64,000 nt of DNA from Actinomycetales bacterium (GTDB lineage Bacteria > Actinomycetota > Actinomycetes > Actinomycetales > Actinomycetaceae), in assembly GCA_015655375.1 (NCBI GenBank), contig JAATFD010000014.1, positions 1-64,000 of the forward strand, written 5' to 3'. The notes below the pieces were generated by a model. It saw only the letters and a list, made by a program, of their open reading frames with translations, made no database searches and was not told the origin of the DNA. The translations under genes were made by a program, and so were the position numbers. This document shows positions 35,489-44,819 of the stretch, piece by piece; positions within the stretch are counted from its first letter, which is position 1; each line of letters opens with the position of its first letter.

Positions 35489-35872
35489 ATGACCACAACC
35501 TCTCCGACCACGACCGGACCCGACTTCATCTCCCTCCAGGTTCGCGACCTCGCGGCATCAGCAGCCTTCTACGAGGACGCTCTCGGCCTGTGCCGGCTCC
35601 CGGCCACCAACCCCGAAGCCGTCCTCTTCTCCGATGGAAACGTCACATTCGCTGTGCGCACTCCGCTCCCCGGTGTCGACCTCGACGCCCACGATCGGCT
35701 CGGCGCCGGGATCGCACTGTGGTTCACCACCCAGGATGCCGGCGCAGTCCACGACCGCCTCCTCGCCGCCGGAACCGAGATCGTCCAAGCTCCATTCACC
35801 GGGCCCTTTGGCATTCAGTTCACCCTGCGCGATCCCGACGGCTATCTGATCACCGTGCACTCGCAGGTCTGA
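35489..35872 (+). CDS. VOC (glyoxalase/bleomycin-resistance fold) protein
   Basis: A 127-residue two-module VOC protein: DFISLQVRDLAASAAFYEDA at the start and FTGPFGIQFTLRDPDGYLIT at the end. Metal ligands of lyase or dioxygenase members are only partly visible, so substrate binding or sequestration is as likely as catalysis. AGAAAGGA precedes ATG 35489. Its promoter carries the MarR operators, so it is probably induced by the ligand of that regulator. Confidence 0.85.
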   Translation: MTTTSPTTTGPDFISLQVRDLAASAAFYEDALGLCRLPATNPEAVLFSDGNVTFAVRTPLPGVDLDAHDRLGAGIALWFTTQDAGAVHDRLLAAGTEIVQAPFTGPFGIQFTLRDPDGYLITVHSQV

Positions 35873-35907
35873 GGGGCACCAGTCCGGAGCCACTGCAGCC
35901 TGCCTGT

Positions 35908-35913
35908 TATTCT
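35908..35913 (+). promoter_or_regulatory. Leaderless -10 of the Eis-type gene
   Basis: TATTCT, six bases, then ATG 35920. Confidence 0.5.
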
Positions 35914-35919
35914 CAACAA

Positions 35920-37239
35920 ATGAGCGAAGCACCCCTGGACCTCGAGCAATTCACCGCGTGCGTTTCCCACTCCGCCGACAGCTCCGAGGTCTTCGACGAC
36001 CGGACGCTTCGGTGGTTGAGCGCAACGTCGGACGGGTTCCACGAAACGGGAGCATCACAGGTCCAGGAGCTACGCAATGCCCGCATGCTGGCGCATAACA
36101 ACGTCCTGATGACCGAGTTCGCTCCCACTGATTCAAGTCCCGACCCTGAAACCGCAGACAAGCCTGTTGCCACGTACGCGGTCTTCGACGGCGCCGTGAA
36201 CCTCGGGGCCTCCCATATGCTGCCGGCCGCCCAGATCACATGTGTCACAGTGCGCCCCACACACAAGCGCCGCGGCCTCCTGCGGGCCATGATGATGCTG
36301 AATCTTTCACAATTGGCCAAGCGCGGCGTCACGATGGCCCTCCTGACGGCCTCAAACGCCTCCCTGTATGGGCGCTACGGATTCCAGACGGTCATCAGGG
36401 AATCCGAGCTGACCGTCGTCCCTCAAGCGACGTTCGCGTTGAAGGTGCCTCTTCCCGGACGCGTCGAGACCGTGACGATCGGGTGGCTGGTCCCGCACAT
36501 GCAGGAGATATTCGATCGCTACCACGCCGCGACCCGCGGATCCGTCACCCGCTACGAGGGCTACTACGAGGATCTGTATTTCGAGAAGACCGCAGACACG
36601 CCCGACGCCAAGCTCTCCGGTGCCGTGCACTTCGGTGAAGACGGAGTGATCGACGGATACGCGACGTATCGGGCCGAGGTTCCCGCCTCACTGAAGGTCA
36701 TCGAGGTGATCGCTGCGACTCCGCAGGCCGAACTCGCTCTCTGGCGGCACTTGAGCGCCATCGAGCTAGTCAAGGAGATCAAGTACCCGCATCACCCCGA
36801 GGACTCTCCCCTGCCGTTGGCTCTGCTCGACCAGCGGCTCGCTCGCACAGAATTGCTGTCCGACGCGCTGTGGGCCAGAGTCTTCGACCCGGTTGCCGTC
36901 CTCAACGCGCGCCCGTACACACTGGCCGCACGCAATTCCGGTCTGCGCACCACGCTGATCGTCGAGGACGATCTCGGGTTCGCCTCGGGTAGGTACGAGG
37001 TCGCGATGTCCCCCGATGGCGCCCACGTCGGGCGAGTCGAGGACGAGGCGTCAGCCGTGCCGACCGGTGTGGTAGCGCGCGTTTCCGTCCAGGCGCTCTC
37101 GGCACTGGCGTTCGGCTCGGAGACGGCCTCGTCGCTGAGCGGCGCGGGACTGATCGATGGGGCGGACGCCGATGCCCTGGAGGTCCTCGACTCGATCTTC
37201 GCACCGGTCGGGCGCGCCGGGTTCATGTCGTTCTTCTGA
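35920..37239 (+). CDS. Eis-family GNAT N-acetyltransferase
   Basis: A 439-residue enhanced-intracellular-survival type acetyltransferase: two GNAT folds followed by a sterol-carrier-like domain. Acetyl-CoA motif ITCVTVRPTHKRRGLLRAMM; NASLYGRYGFQTVI is the family signature before the second fold. The protein ends in Phe (MSFF); in mycobacterial Eis the C-terminal carboxylate of the last Phe takes part in catalysis. Relatives acetylate aminoglycosides and protein lysines. The start is set by the leaderless -10; a longer open frame upstream overlaps the VOC gene. Confidence 0.9.
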   Translation: MSEAPLDLEQFTACVSHSADSSEVFDDRTLRWLSATSDGFHETGASQVQELRNARMLAHNNVLMTEFAPTDSSPDPETADKPVATYAVFDGAVNLGASHMLPAAQITCVTVRPTHKRRGLLRAMMMLNLSQLAKRGVTMALLTASNASLYGRYGFQTVIRESELTVVPQATFALKVPLPGRVETVTIGWLVPHMQEIFDRYHAATRGSVTRYEGYYEDLYFEKTADTPDAKLSGAVHFGEDGVIDGYATYRAEVPASLKVIEVIAATPQAELALWRHLSAIELVKEIKYPHHPEDSPLPLALLDQRLARTELLSDALWARVFDPVAVLNARPYTLAARNSGLRTTLIVEDDLGFASGRYEVAMSPDGAHVGRVEDEASAVPTGVVARVSVQALSALAFGSETASSLSGAGLIDGADADALEVLDSIFAPVGRAGFMSFF

Positions 37240-37322
37240 GTCGTCTCGCAGGGTCGCCGCACGTGGGTTCTCGCAGATCAGAGGGTTTCTTCACATCGGG
37301 AGAGCGTGGGCCCATCTCCGGG

Positions 37323-37337
37323 CTGACACCGTGTCAG
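37323..37337. promoter_or_regulatory. 15-bp palindrome upstream of katG
   Basis: CTGACAC-C-GTGTCAG, perfect arms. It could be an operator, or with a 5-base loop a small hairpin. Confidence 0.45.
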
Positions 37338-37352
37338 AATGGTGAAACGTTT

Positions 37353-37369
37353 TTTTGAGCTACTCAAAA
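37353..37369. promoter_or_regulatory. 17-bp AT-rich palindrome upstream of katG
   Basis: TTTTGAG-CTA-CTCAAAA, perfect arms, about 110 bases before katG and overlapping a plausible -35 with TACCAT at 37376-37381 as -10. A FurA/CatR-type peroxide repressor would be expected at a katG promoter, but the match to a known box is not exact. Confidence 0.5.
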
Positions 37370-37477
37370 TACCGATACCATTGACCTGTTCGACTCGGGC
37401 ATCGATGTGCCCGGGATTCGCTGTACTCGGACTCGCGAGGCATCACCGCGTCGTCCGCTCACCGGAAGGAAGACTTC

Positions 37478-39652
37478 ATGACCTCCGATCCCCTGTCCTG
37501 CCCCGTCATCCATCACGGCGGAGCCGAGTCCTCACCGACCGCGGGCACGTCCAACGATGATTGGTGGCCCCATCGCCTCAATCTGAAGGTCCTCGCGAAG
37601 AACCCCCCGGCACGCAGCCCCTACCCCGTTGACTTCGACTACCGGAGCGCCTTCGAATCGCTCGACCTCGAGGCCGTCAAAACCGACATCAGTGGAGTCC
37701 TCCACGACTCCAAGGACTGGTGGCCCGCGGACTTCGGCAACTATGGCCCCCTGATCATCCGCATGGCGTGGCATGCCGCGGGCACCTACCGCAGCCATGA
37801 CGGACGAGGCGGCGCAGGCACCGGCCAACAGCGGTTCGCCCCTCTGGACTCTTGGCCAGACAACGTCAGCCTCGACAAGGCTCGCCGGCTGCTGTGGCCC
37901 GTCAAGAAGAAGTACGGGAAGTCCCTGTCCTGGGGAGACCTGATGATCCTCGCCGGTAATGTCGCCCTGTCGGACATGGGCCTGCCGGTCTTCGGATTCG
38001 GTGGTGGAAGGCCCGACGTCTGGGAACCTGAAGACGACATCTACTGGGGGTCGGAGACAACTTGGCTGGGCGCCGACAAGCGCTACTCCGGTAAGCGTGA
38101 TCTGGAGAAGCCCCTCGCCTCGACGACGATGGGCCTGATCTATGTCAATCCCGAGGGTCCCGAGGGCGCCCCCGATCCAGCAGCCGCCGCCATCGACATC
38201 CGCGAGACCTTCGGACGCATGGGCATGAACGACGAGGAGACCGTCGCGCTGATTGCCGGGGGTCATACGTTCGGCAAGACCCACGGCGCGGCTCCCGACG
38301 GGGAATACGTCGCCGCGGATCCCGAGGACGCCCCCCTGGAGAACATGGGTCTCGGCTGGACGAACTCGTATGGCACCGGCAAGGGTGACGACACGATCAC
38401 CTCCGGTATCGAGGTGACCTGGACCTACCACCCGACCCGCTGGGACAACGAATTCCTCCATATCCTCTTCGCCTACGAGTGGGAGGTGACGATCGGGCCC
38501 GGAGGCCACTACCACTGGCGCCCGAAGGACGGGGCCGGCGAAGACATGGTCCCCCTCGCCCATTCCGAGGGACGCCGCGAGCCCCGCATGCTCACCACTG
38601 ATATTGCTCTGAGGGTCGATCCGACCTACCAGGAGATCGCCCTGCGTTTCAGGGACGACCAGTCCACGCTGACCGACGCGTTCTCGCGCGCCTGGTTCAA
38701 ACTGACCCACCGCGACATGGGGCCCAAGGCACGCTACCTGGGCCCCGACGTGCCCGAGGAAGACTTGATCTGGCAGGATCCGCTTCCCGCCAACACCGTG
38801 AGTCTCTCCGACGATGACATCGCCTCGGTGAAGAGCGCGATCGCCGCGTCCGATTTGTCGGTCGCCGACCTCGTCTCGACCGCCTGGGCCTCGGCCTCGA
38901 CGTACCGATCCTCTGACAAACGCGGCGGAGCCAATGGCGCCCGGATCGCCCTGGAACCGCAGCGCTCCTGGGCCGTGAACAACCCGACCCGTCTGGAACG
39001 CGTTCTCGAGGTGCTGCGCGCGATCGGGGCGAATTCAGGAACCCGGATCTCCCTGGCCGACGTCATCGTCCTAGCCGGCAATGTCGGCGTTGAGAAGGCG
39101 GCCGAGGCAGCGGGCACCTCCGTCTCCGTTCCCTTCACACCGGGACGGGTCGATGCCACGCAGGACCAGACCGACGTGGGGTCTTTCGCGTACCTCGAAC
39201 CGCGCGCGGATGGATTCCGCAACTACGTCGCCCCCACCGAGACGATCGACGCAGAACAGTTGCTGATCGACAAGGCGAACCTGCTCGGTCTGACCGCTCC
39301 CGAGATGACCGTCCTCGTGGGCGGCCTGCGCGCCCTGGGCGCCAACTGGGACGGCTCTAGTTATGGGGTCTTCACCGACCGATCCGGCGCGTTGACGAAC
39401 GACTTCTTCGTCAACTTGTTGGATCTGGACACGACTTGGACGCCGCTCGATCCTGGATCACACGCCTTTGCGGGTCTGGGGCCGCGGGGCCAGCGGTGGA
39501 TCGGGACACGCGCGGACCTCGTCTTCGGGTCGAACTCCGAGTTGCGTGCCTTGGCGGAGGTCTATGCCTCCGACGACGCGACCCAGAAGTTCGTCGACGA
39601 TTTCGTGTCCGCATGGGTCAAGCTTGCGAATGCGGACCGCTTCGATCTCTAG
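37478..39652 (+). CDS. katG: Catalase-peroxidase
   Basis: A bifunctional heme enzyme of 724 residues that removes hydrogen peroxide. The active-site Arg, Trp and His are in [13 protein letters not shown]; the Tyr and Met of the Met-Tyr-Trp adduct are in [10 protein letters not shown] and [10 protein letters not shown]; the proximal heme His is in [11 protein letters not shown]. The residue equal to Ser315 of the tuberculosis enzyme is kept in DTITSGIEV. The C-terminal half is the usual inactive second domain. GGAAGGAAG precedes the ATG. No furA gene is adjacent. Confidence 0.97.
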   Translation: MTSDPLSCPVIHHGGAESSPTAGTSNDDWWPHRLNLKVLAKNPPARSPYPVDFDYRSAFESLDLEAVKTDISGVLHDSKDWWPADFGNYGPLIIRMAWHAAGTYRSHDGRGGAGTGQQRFAPLDSWPDNVSLDKARRLLWPVKKKYGKSLSWGDLMILAGNVALSDMGLPVFGFGGGRPDVWEPEDDIYWGSETTWLGADKRYSGKRDLEKPLASTTMGLIYVNPEGPEGAPDPAAAAIDIRETFGRMGMNDEETVALIAGGHTFGKTHGAAPDGEYVAADPEDAPLENMGLGWTNSYGTGKGDDTITSGIEVTWTYHPTRWDNEFLHILFAYEWEVTIGPGGHYHWRPKDGAGEDMVPLAHSEGRREPRMLTTDIALRVDPTYQEIALRFRDDQSTLTDAFSRAWFKLTHRDMGPKARYLGPDVPEEDLIWQDPLPANTVSLSDDDIASVKSAIAASDLSVADLVSTAWASASTYRSSDKRGGANGARIALEPQRSWAVNNPTRLERVLEVLRAIGANSGTRISLADVIVLAGNVGVEKAAEAAGTSVSVPFTPGRVDATQDQTDVGSFAYLEPRADGFRNYVAPTETIDAEQLLIDKANLLGLTAPEMTVLVGGLRALGANWDGSSYGVFTDRSGALTNDFFVNLLDLDTTWTPLDPGSHAFAGLGPRGQRWIGTRADLVFGSNSELRALAEVYASDDATQKFVDDFVSAWVKLANADRFDL

Positions 39653-39694
39653 CACGCTTCGTGGCGTCCATGAGCCACACAAACTAAACGAATG

Positions 39695-39735
39695 CCCTCG
39701 CGCCACCGCGCTCACCAGCACACATGGCGCGGGGG
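39695..39735 (+). terminator. Hairpin downstream of katG
   Basis: CCCTCGCGCC (39695-39704) pairs with GGCGCGGGGG (39726-39735) through nine Watson-Crick pairs and one wobble; no U-tract. Confidence 0.4.
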
Positions 39736-39937
39736 CTCCATCGTCCGCAGAGCGCATGCTCGAGCGTCACATTCGAAGAATCCCCCTAAGCCCCCTGAGT
39801 GAGACAAAACCGGGAACTCCAGCGCACCGGCGTTAGCCTCGTTGTCGAGACGCTGTCGCCCACGCCGCGAGTGCGGCGAGGAGAAGGAGAGCCCCACGAA
39901 GACGCACGAAACCACTCCACCGCCCAGTCCCACACGA

Positions 39938-41314
39938 GTGGAATCACGGCAGATCGACCGCGAGAACGTCCTCGTTGTCGAGAAGAAGACCATCCGAACC
40001 GCCATCACCGGAACGGTCGTCGGCAACTTCATGGAATGGTTCGACTTCGGGATCTACGGGTATCTTGCGGTCACCATGGCCACAGTCTTCACTTCTGGGC
40101 TTCCCCACGCTGCCGGTCTGTTGGTCACCCTCTTCGGCTTCGCTGTCAGTTTCCTGGTTCGGCCGTTGGGAGGCCTGGTCCTGGGACCGCTTGGTGATCG
40201 GATCGGACGCCAGCACGTCCTCTTCTTGACGATGGCCCTGATGGCGGCGTCAACCACCCTCATCGGTGTGCTCCCGACATCGTCCCGTATCGGGCTGTGG
40301 GCGATCGTCCCGCTCTATCTGCTCAAGATGGTGCAGGGGTTCTCTGCCGGTGGCGAGTACGCGGGAGCCACGACCTATGTCGCAGAATCCTCGCCGGATC
40401 GCTCCCGCGGGTATTACTCCTCCTGGCTCGATGTCGGCTCCTACATCGGTTTCGCATGCGGAGCGGGAACCGTTGCCATCACGACGATGATCGTCGAAGC
40501 GATCTCCGGCCCCGATGCAATGTCCCAGTTCGGATGGCGCATTCCCTTCCTGCTAGCACTGCCTCTGGGGACCATTGCGATCCATTTCCGTCTGAGGATC
40601 CCCGAGACCCCCGTCTTCGAGGCCTCCACGGATGCCACGTCCAGCACCGAGGCACCCGACGATCCCTTCGCCCGGCACGGAGTCCTCGGCATCCTCCGGT
40701 ATTACTGGCGCGAAGTCCTTGTCTGCATGGCGCTCGTGGCGGCAACCCAGACCGTCGCCTACGCATTGACGAGCTACATGCCCACCTATTTGGAAGAAGA
40801 GGTCGGTGTCGACAACCTGATGGCCGCCATCGCAACGATCCCCATCCTCATCGTCATGTCCCTCTGCCTCCCGCTGGTTGGTGCTCTCAGCGACCGCATC
40901 GGTCGCAAACCGATCTATGCCATTGCGGTTGTCTCGACTCTGGTGCTGATGATCCCGGCATTCACCATCATGCAGATCGGCACCGAGATCGCCGTCTTCT
41001 GCGCGCTCGGCCTCGTGGCAATCCCTGCAGTGTTCTATCTGGCGGTCTCTGCCGCGGCACTGCCGGCGTTGTTCCCCACCGCATCACGTTTCGGAGCGAT
41101 GGCACTGGCTTTCAACATCGCCGTTTCCCTGTTCGGTGGGACAACGCCCTTCATCAGCCAGTGGCTCGTCCAGCTGACGGACAACACCTACATGCCCGCG
41201 TTCTACATCATGATCTTCTCCGCACTCGCCGGAGTCGCCGTCTTCGCGATGCCAGAGTCGGCGGGAAAACCTCTTCACGGTTCACCGCCGGTGGTCAGCT
41301 CGGACGAACGCTGA
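39938..41314 (+). CDS. MHS-family (metabolite:H+ symporter) MFS transporter
   Basis: A twelve-helix ProP/KgtP-like transporter. Family marks are GNFMEWFDFGIYGYLA at helix 1, GDRIGRQHVLF, QGFSAGGEYAGATTYVAE, and SDRIGRKPIYA in the second half. Substrates are usually compatible solutes or organic acids. The start is uncertain: a strong GGAGAAGGAGAG at 39880-39891 is followed by ACG codons (39896, 39902) but no ATG/GTG. GTG 39938 (458 residues) gives a normal N-terminus. Confidence 0.85.
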   Translation: MESRQIDRENVLVVEKKTIRTAITGTVVGNFMEWFDFGIYGYLAVTMATVFTSGLPHAAGLLVTLFGFAVSFLVRPLGGLVLGPLGDRIGRQHVLFLTMALMAASTTLIGVLPTSSRIGLWAIVPLYLLKMVQGFSAGGEYAGATTYVAESSPDRSRGYYSSWLDVGSYIGFACGAGTVAITTMIVEAISGPDAMSQFGWRIPFLLALPLGTIAIHFRLRIPETPVFEASTDATSSTEAPDDPFARHGVLGILRYYWREVLVCMALVAATQTVAYALTSYMPTYLEEEVGVDNLMAAIATIPILIVMSLCLPLVGALSDRIGRKPIYAIAVVSTLVLMIPAFTIMQIGTEIAVFCALGLVAIPAVFYLAVSAAALPALFPTASRFGAMALAFNIAVSLFGGTTPFISQWLVQLTDNTYMPAFYIMIFSALAGVAVFAMPESAGKPLHGSPPVVSSDER

Positions 41315-41341
41315 GCACACGACCGTCTTCATTCGGCACAC

Positions 41342-42547
41342 TCACCGGACGCCCGATCGGGCGACGGGAAGAACCGACCCGCGCGGATTACTCCCCCGTT
41401 TCCTCGCTTTCGGCGCATCCGGGAACGATCTGTCCGCGAACATGATGTGTTCGGCCGCCCATCGTCCGGGTGGCGTGCGCAGCAGAGCAAAGCCGGCCGT
41501 CATCACGGTGCGGCGACGCACCCGAGCCAACGCGGCACGCATGGCAACACGCCCTGCGAACTTCTGTCTGAGGAACGCCCCATCGTAGCCCGTCAATACC
41601 GCCGGATCATCCAGGGTCAGTGCCTCGTCGAGACACTCGACCGCGTAGTCCGACAGCCGCAGACATGGATCGAGTCCCCCTGCGGTCAGCGGCGATACCG
41701 CCCCAGCCGCGTCGCCAATCAACAGACCTCGCCCGGACGAGATCCGACGCAGCAGTCCGCCGACAGGGATCGCGCCTCCCCGCCGTTCGACGCGGCGAGC
41801 CTGGCGCTCCTCCTCGTTCAGGCCGGGGGCAAGGGCACGGAAGTCGGCGAGAGCATGACGAGGCCCACGCGGGAAGCGCCGCGGATACCCAGCGGTCCCG
41901 ACGTGGACATGCGTCCCGTCGTTGACCACCCACGCGAGGTATCCGGGCGCGAGCACGGGGTCGAGGACGCAGTGAAAAATCGGCGAATCAGGAGCATGAG
42001 TCGCCCGGAGCACATCCTCGGCGCCAACCAGCAGGTCCGTGTTGGAGTCCAGGCCGAGGTCGCGCGCCACGGCAGAACGAGCGCCATCGGCTCCAACGAT
42101 GAACCGGGCGGACACGACGACCCGTCGACCCTCGTGACGCAGGACGAACTCGTCCTCACATGGTCCGACGTAGGAGGTGCCGAGTCTGACCTCGACGCCC
42201 GCTCCACGGGCATCAGCCAACGCGGCCGCATAGATCCCGGCCACGTCACCGACCCGGTATTCGTCGCGGTCGCTGGCAAGTTCGATCGGGACGCCCGGAC
42301 CCGGCGGGTAGAGATTGACCCGACGGATCGCCGGTCCCAGCAGACGCTCGGGCAGGTCGAAGTCATCTAGAGTACGCCGCACGAAGATTCCGGTCGTCCG
42401 GATCGACGTCGTCACGTCCGACCGACGGTCGCACAGCAGGACCGAATGACCGCGCTCGGCCAGGCCCCCAGCCAGGTGCAGACCCGCCAACCCTGCTCCC
42501 ACGACCAGGACGTCGTATTCCACGTGGTCTTCAGGAACAACCGTCAT
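41342..42547 (-). CDS. FAD-dependent oxidoreductase, geranylgeranyl-reductase type
   Basis: A 401-residue flavoprotein. The dinucleotide site is VLVVGAGLAGLHLAGGLAE with Asp ending the second strand, then FIVGADGARSAVAR and GRGLLIGDAAGAVSPLTAGG. This is the p-hydroxybenzoate hydroxylase/geranylgeranyl reductase fold. It may reduce isoprenoid chains or hydroxylate an aromatic; substrate unknown. GGAGG lies seven bases before ATG 42547, and the gene overlaps the XRE gene by 17 bases, so it is the third gene of the DUF2975-XRE operon. Confidence 0.8.
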   Translation of the reverse strand: MTVVPEDHVEYDVLVVGAGLAGLHLAGGLAERGHSVLLCDRRSDVTTSIRTTGIFVRRTLDDFDLPERLLGPAIRRVNLYPPGPGVPIELASDRDEYRVGDVAGIYAAALADARGAGVEVRLGTSYVGPCEDEFVLRHEGRRVVVSARFIVGADGARSAVARDLGLDSNTDLLVGAEDVLRATHAPDSPIFHCVLDPVLAPGYLAWVVNDGTHVHVGTAGYPRRFPRGPRHALADFRALAPGLNEEERQARRVERRGGAIPVGGLLRRISSGRGLLIGDAAGAVSPLTAGGLDPCLRLSDYAVECLDEALTLDDPAVLTGYDGAFLRQKFAGRVAMRAALARVRRRTVMTAGFALLRTPPGRWAAEHIMFADRSFPDAPKARKRGSNPRGSVLPVARSGVR

Positions 42548-42755
42548 TTCGGTCCTCCACCCATTCGAGAATATCGCCCGGCTGGCACTCCAGGACCCGA
42601 CAGATCGCGTCCAACGTGCTGAAGCGGATGGCCTTCGCACGGCCGTTCTTGAGGACTGCAACGTTGGCTGGAGTGATCCCGACGCGCTCCGCGAAGTCGC
42701 CGACGCTCATCTTGTGCTTGGCAAGTTCCATGTCGATCCTGACGACGACGGCCAT
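42531..42755 (-). CDS. Small XRE/Cro-CI regulator (YozG type)
   Basis: A 74-residue helix-turn-helix protein: MSVGDFAERVGITPANVAVL with KNGRAKAIRFSTLDAICRVL and CQPGDILEW. The start codon follows the DUF2975 stop with no gap, which is the normal pairing for this family, where the membrane protein and regulator work together. A palindrome at 43259-43271 upstream of the operon is a candidate target. Confidence 0.9.
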   Translation of the reverse strand: MAVVVRIDMELAKHKMSVGDFAERVGITPANVAVLKNGRAKAIRFSTLDAICRVLECQPGDILEWVEDRNDGCS

Positions 42756-43235
42756 TCAGATCACGGCCTCCATGTCGGTGCGCAGATCCGTGGCTCCCAC
42801 CAGGAGCGCCCGCATGACGACCATCAGCAGGGTGCACACCGCGGCCAGCATCGCGGACAATCCGGTGACCAGCGCCCAGACGGGGTCCCCGATGCCGACG
42901 CATGCGAGGACGAAGACGACCGTGATCGAGCACCAGGCCACCGCCGTCGCCGCGACGATCGCGTTGACCCAGCCCATTGCGGAGTGGCTGAAGATCTCAC
43001 CGCTCTGGATCAAGCCGAGCAGCCTCCACGCGCAGACGATGACGACTTGGACGCAGACACTGACAAGGACGAGGACCGCGATGGCACTGACCTCCGCTCC
43101 CTCGACGACGCGAGCGATTCCGTCCTGGCGCAGCAGCTGGCCTGACAGAGCCTCCACTTCGACGAAAACGAAGATCGCGACGAGCAGGACGAGGAGGACC
43201 CGGAGGGTCCGGACAAGGAACGAAGACAAGTGCAT
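42756..43235 (-). CDS. DUF2975 membrane protein
   Basis: A 159-residue protein with four membrane helices (TLRVLLVLLVAIFVFVEV; VSAIAVLVLVSVCVQVVIV; NAIVAATAVAWCSITVVFVL; VTGLSAMLAAVCTLLMVV). The family is always next to a small XRE regulator and may sense envelope state. ATG 43235 is six bases after a TATCAT -10. Confidence 0.85.
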   Translation of the reverse strand: MHLSSFLVRTLRVLLVLLVAIFVFVEVEALSGQLLRQDGIARVVEGAEVSAIAVLVLVSVCVQVVIVCAWRLLGLIQSGEIFSHSAMGWVNAIVAATAVAWCSITVVFVLACVGIGDPVWALVTGLSAMLAAVCTLLMVVMRALLVGATDLRTDMEAVI

Positions 43236-43241
43236 ACATCG

Positions 43242-43247
43242 ATGATA
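43242..43247 (-). promoter_or_regulatory. Leaderless -10 of the DUF2975 operon
   Basis: TATCAT on the minus strand, six bases before ATG 43235. Confidence 0.5.
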
Positions 43248-43258
43248 GGTCGAAATCA

Positions 43259-43271
43259 ATCGAAATTCGAT
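43259..43271. promoter_or_regulatory. Palindrome at the DUF2975-XRE promoter
   Basis: ATCGAA-A-TTCGAT, perfect 13-bp palindrome overlapping the expected -35 position of the operon. A similar half (TCGAAAT) lies at 43250-43256. Candidate operator of the XRE protein. Confidence 0.5.
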
Positions 43272-43274
43272 AGA

Positions 43275-43610
43275 TCAACGCGTACTCGTGGCCTGACCGT
43301 CCAATAGGAGCTGCTCGACAGAACGAAGCGCGAAGCCAGCACTGATCGAGCATCCGTGACCCAGGGCCCAACCGGTTCGCGGTGGCACGGCAAGGAGTTC
43401 CTCCTCGGCATGGTCCCGATAGAACTGGTGCGCCAACTCTCCCAGTTGAGTCCATGCATATCCGGGCGCCGGGAAATCCGACTCAGTCCCCCGCGCCCGT
43501 GGGCCAAACCACAACAGAACCAGCTCATTCCACCCGATCAGATCGGCGACGAGCTTCGCCGGACTCATCGTCGTATCCTTCGTGTGGCCGGGCAACGTCG
43601 CCTCGTGCAC
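43275..43610 (-). CDS. Shortened ClbS/DfsB-family four-helix protein
   Basis: A 111-residue frame. LPGHTKDTTMSPAKLVADLI followed by GWNELVLLW, FPAPGYAWTQLGELAHQFY and WALGHGCSIS match successive parts of ClbS/DfsB proteins (helical bundle relatives of the colibactin-protecting hydrolase). Compared with what I recall of the family (about 165 residues), the first helix and roughly 25 residues between QFYRDHAEE and ELLAVPP are missing, so it is either a divergent short form or a decaying gene. GTG 43610 is the only clear start; there is no good ribosome site. Confidence 0.5.
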   Translation of the reverse strand: MHEATLPGHTKDTTMSPAKLVADLIGWNELVLLWFGPRARGTESDFPAPGYAWTQLGELAHQFYRDHAEEELLAVPPRTGWALGHGCSISAGFALRSVEQLLLDGQATSTR

Positions 43611-43694
43611 CCATAGCCGATCGATCCCGGCGTCCTCAGTTCGCTTGTCACGCGGGCGAGGGAAGCGTGCATCACGGGGTCATCCCAGAGGCGG

Positions 43695-44747
43695 TCAGGA
43701 CTGCACGGCTCCGACCTCCGTCACGAGTGCGTCGTCGCGCTGCTTGGGCGCGATCGTCTTCTCCCCGTTGACAGAGCCCGACGCAATCCCGAACCTGTCA
43801 TCGTGACGGCGCCACCATGAGGCCAGCACCGACCCCGAGATGTTGTGCCACACGCTGAAGAAGGTCGAGGGGATCGCGACGATCGGATTGGTGGCGAATG
43901 CCTGCAGCGCCAACGTCGCGCCGAGGCCGGAGTCTTGCATGCCCACCTCGAAGGTGATCGCCTTCTGCTGGGCGTAGCGGAAGCCCTTCGGGTAGATGCG
44001 GTACATGAGCTTGGAGAACAGGAAGCCCAGCGAGTACCCGCCGAGGTTATGGAGCATGACGACCGGAAGGACCATCGCGGTCTCCACCGTGAACAACTTG
44101 GCGTGATTGACCGAGACCACGACGCCGACGATCAGGAGGATCGCGACCTGGGAGACCGCTGGCATGACCATCGTCACCTTCGAGACCTTCTCACCGAAGA
44201 TCGTGTGAACCGTGATGCCCAGCGCGACGGGAATCAGCACGACCTGCAGTGCGGTGAGGAAGAGCTTCTCGGTGGGGATCACGATGTACTGGCTGGCCAG
44301 CAGGTTCATGAGGAACGGGATCATGAACGGAGCACACAGCGTCGACACGAGGCCGATGGAGACGTCCAACGCGACGTCCCCACGGGCCAGGAAGGACATG
44401 ACGTTCGAGGACGTCCCCGACGGGCAACACCCCACGAGGATCACGCCCACCGCGATGACCCCGTCGAGGCGGAAGACCCAGCACAGGAACACGGCCAGCA
44501 TCGGCATGATCAGGTAGTGGGCAACGGTGCCAACGATGACCATCAGTGGCATCTTGGCGATCCGTTTGAAGTCATCGACGCCGAGTGTCATGCCCATGCC
44601 GAACAGAATGATGCTGAGGAAGTAGTTCGTGTAGCTTTTCGCCCACAGACTGGTGTCCGGCAGGACGTAGTTGAGGGCGGCCCAGGCGACGACCACCAAG
44701 GTGAACCATTTGGTGAGCCACGTTCCGAACTGCTGGATCCTGTACAT
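43695..44747 (-). CDS. BASS-family sodium:organic-anion symporter
   Basis: A ten-helix transporter of 350 residues. The conserved crossovers are GCCPSGTSSNVMSFLARGD and KAITFEVGMQDSGLGATLAL (sodium-site residues Glu and Gln-Asp). Relatives carry bile acids, pantothenate precursors, pyruvate and other carboxylates. ATG 44747 has only a weak ribosome site. The gene is preceded by a long leader with a short ORF and an intrinsic terminator, so its expression is probably controlled by attenuation. It is the next gene after the mevalonate operon on the same strand. Confidence 0.9.
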   Translation of the reverse strand: MYRIQQFGTWLTKWFTLVVVAWAALNYVLPDTSLWAKSYTNYFLSIILFGMGMTLGVDDFKRIAKMPLMVIVGTVAHYLIMPMLAVFLCWVFRLDGVIAVGVILVGCCPSGTSSNVMSFLARGDVALDVSIGLVSTLCAPFMIPFLMNLLASQYIVIPTEKLFLTALQVVLIPVALGITVHTIFGEKVSKVTMVMPAVSQVAILLIVGVVVSVNHAKLFTVETAMVLPVVMLHNLGGYSLGFLFSKLMYRIYPKGFRYAQQKAITFEVGMQDSGLGATLALQAFATNPIVAIPSTFFSVWHNISGSVLASWWRRHDDRFGIASGSVNGEKTIAPKQRDDALVTEVGAVQS

Positions 44748-44819
44748 GTTGTGAGTCTCTCTCGGGTTCGACTGCTGTCGGGAAGCCCGTCCGTGCCGCT
44801 GGGGCCGCACGTCGGGCAG

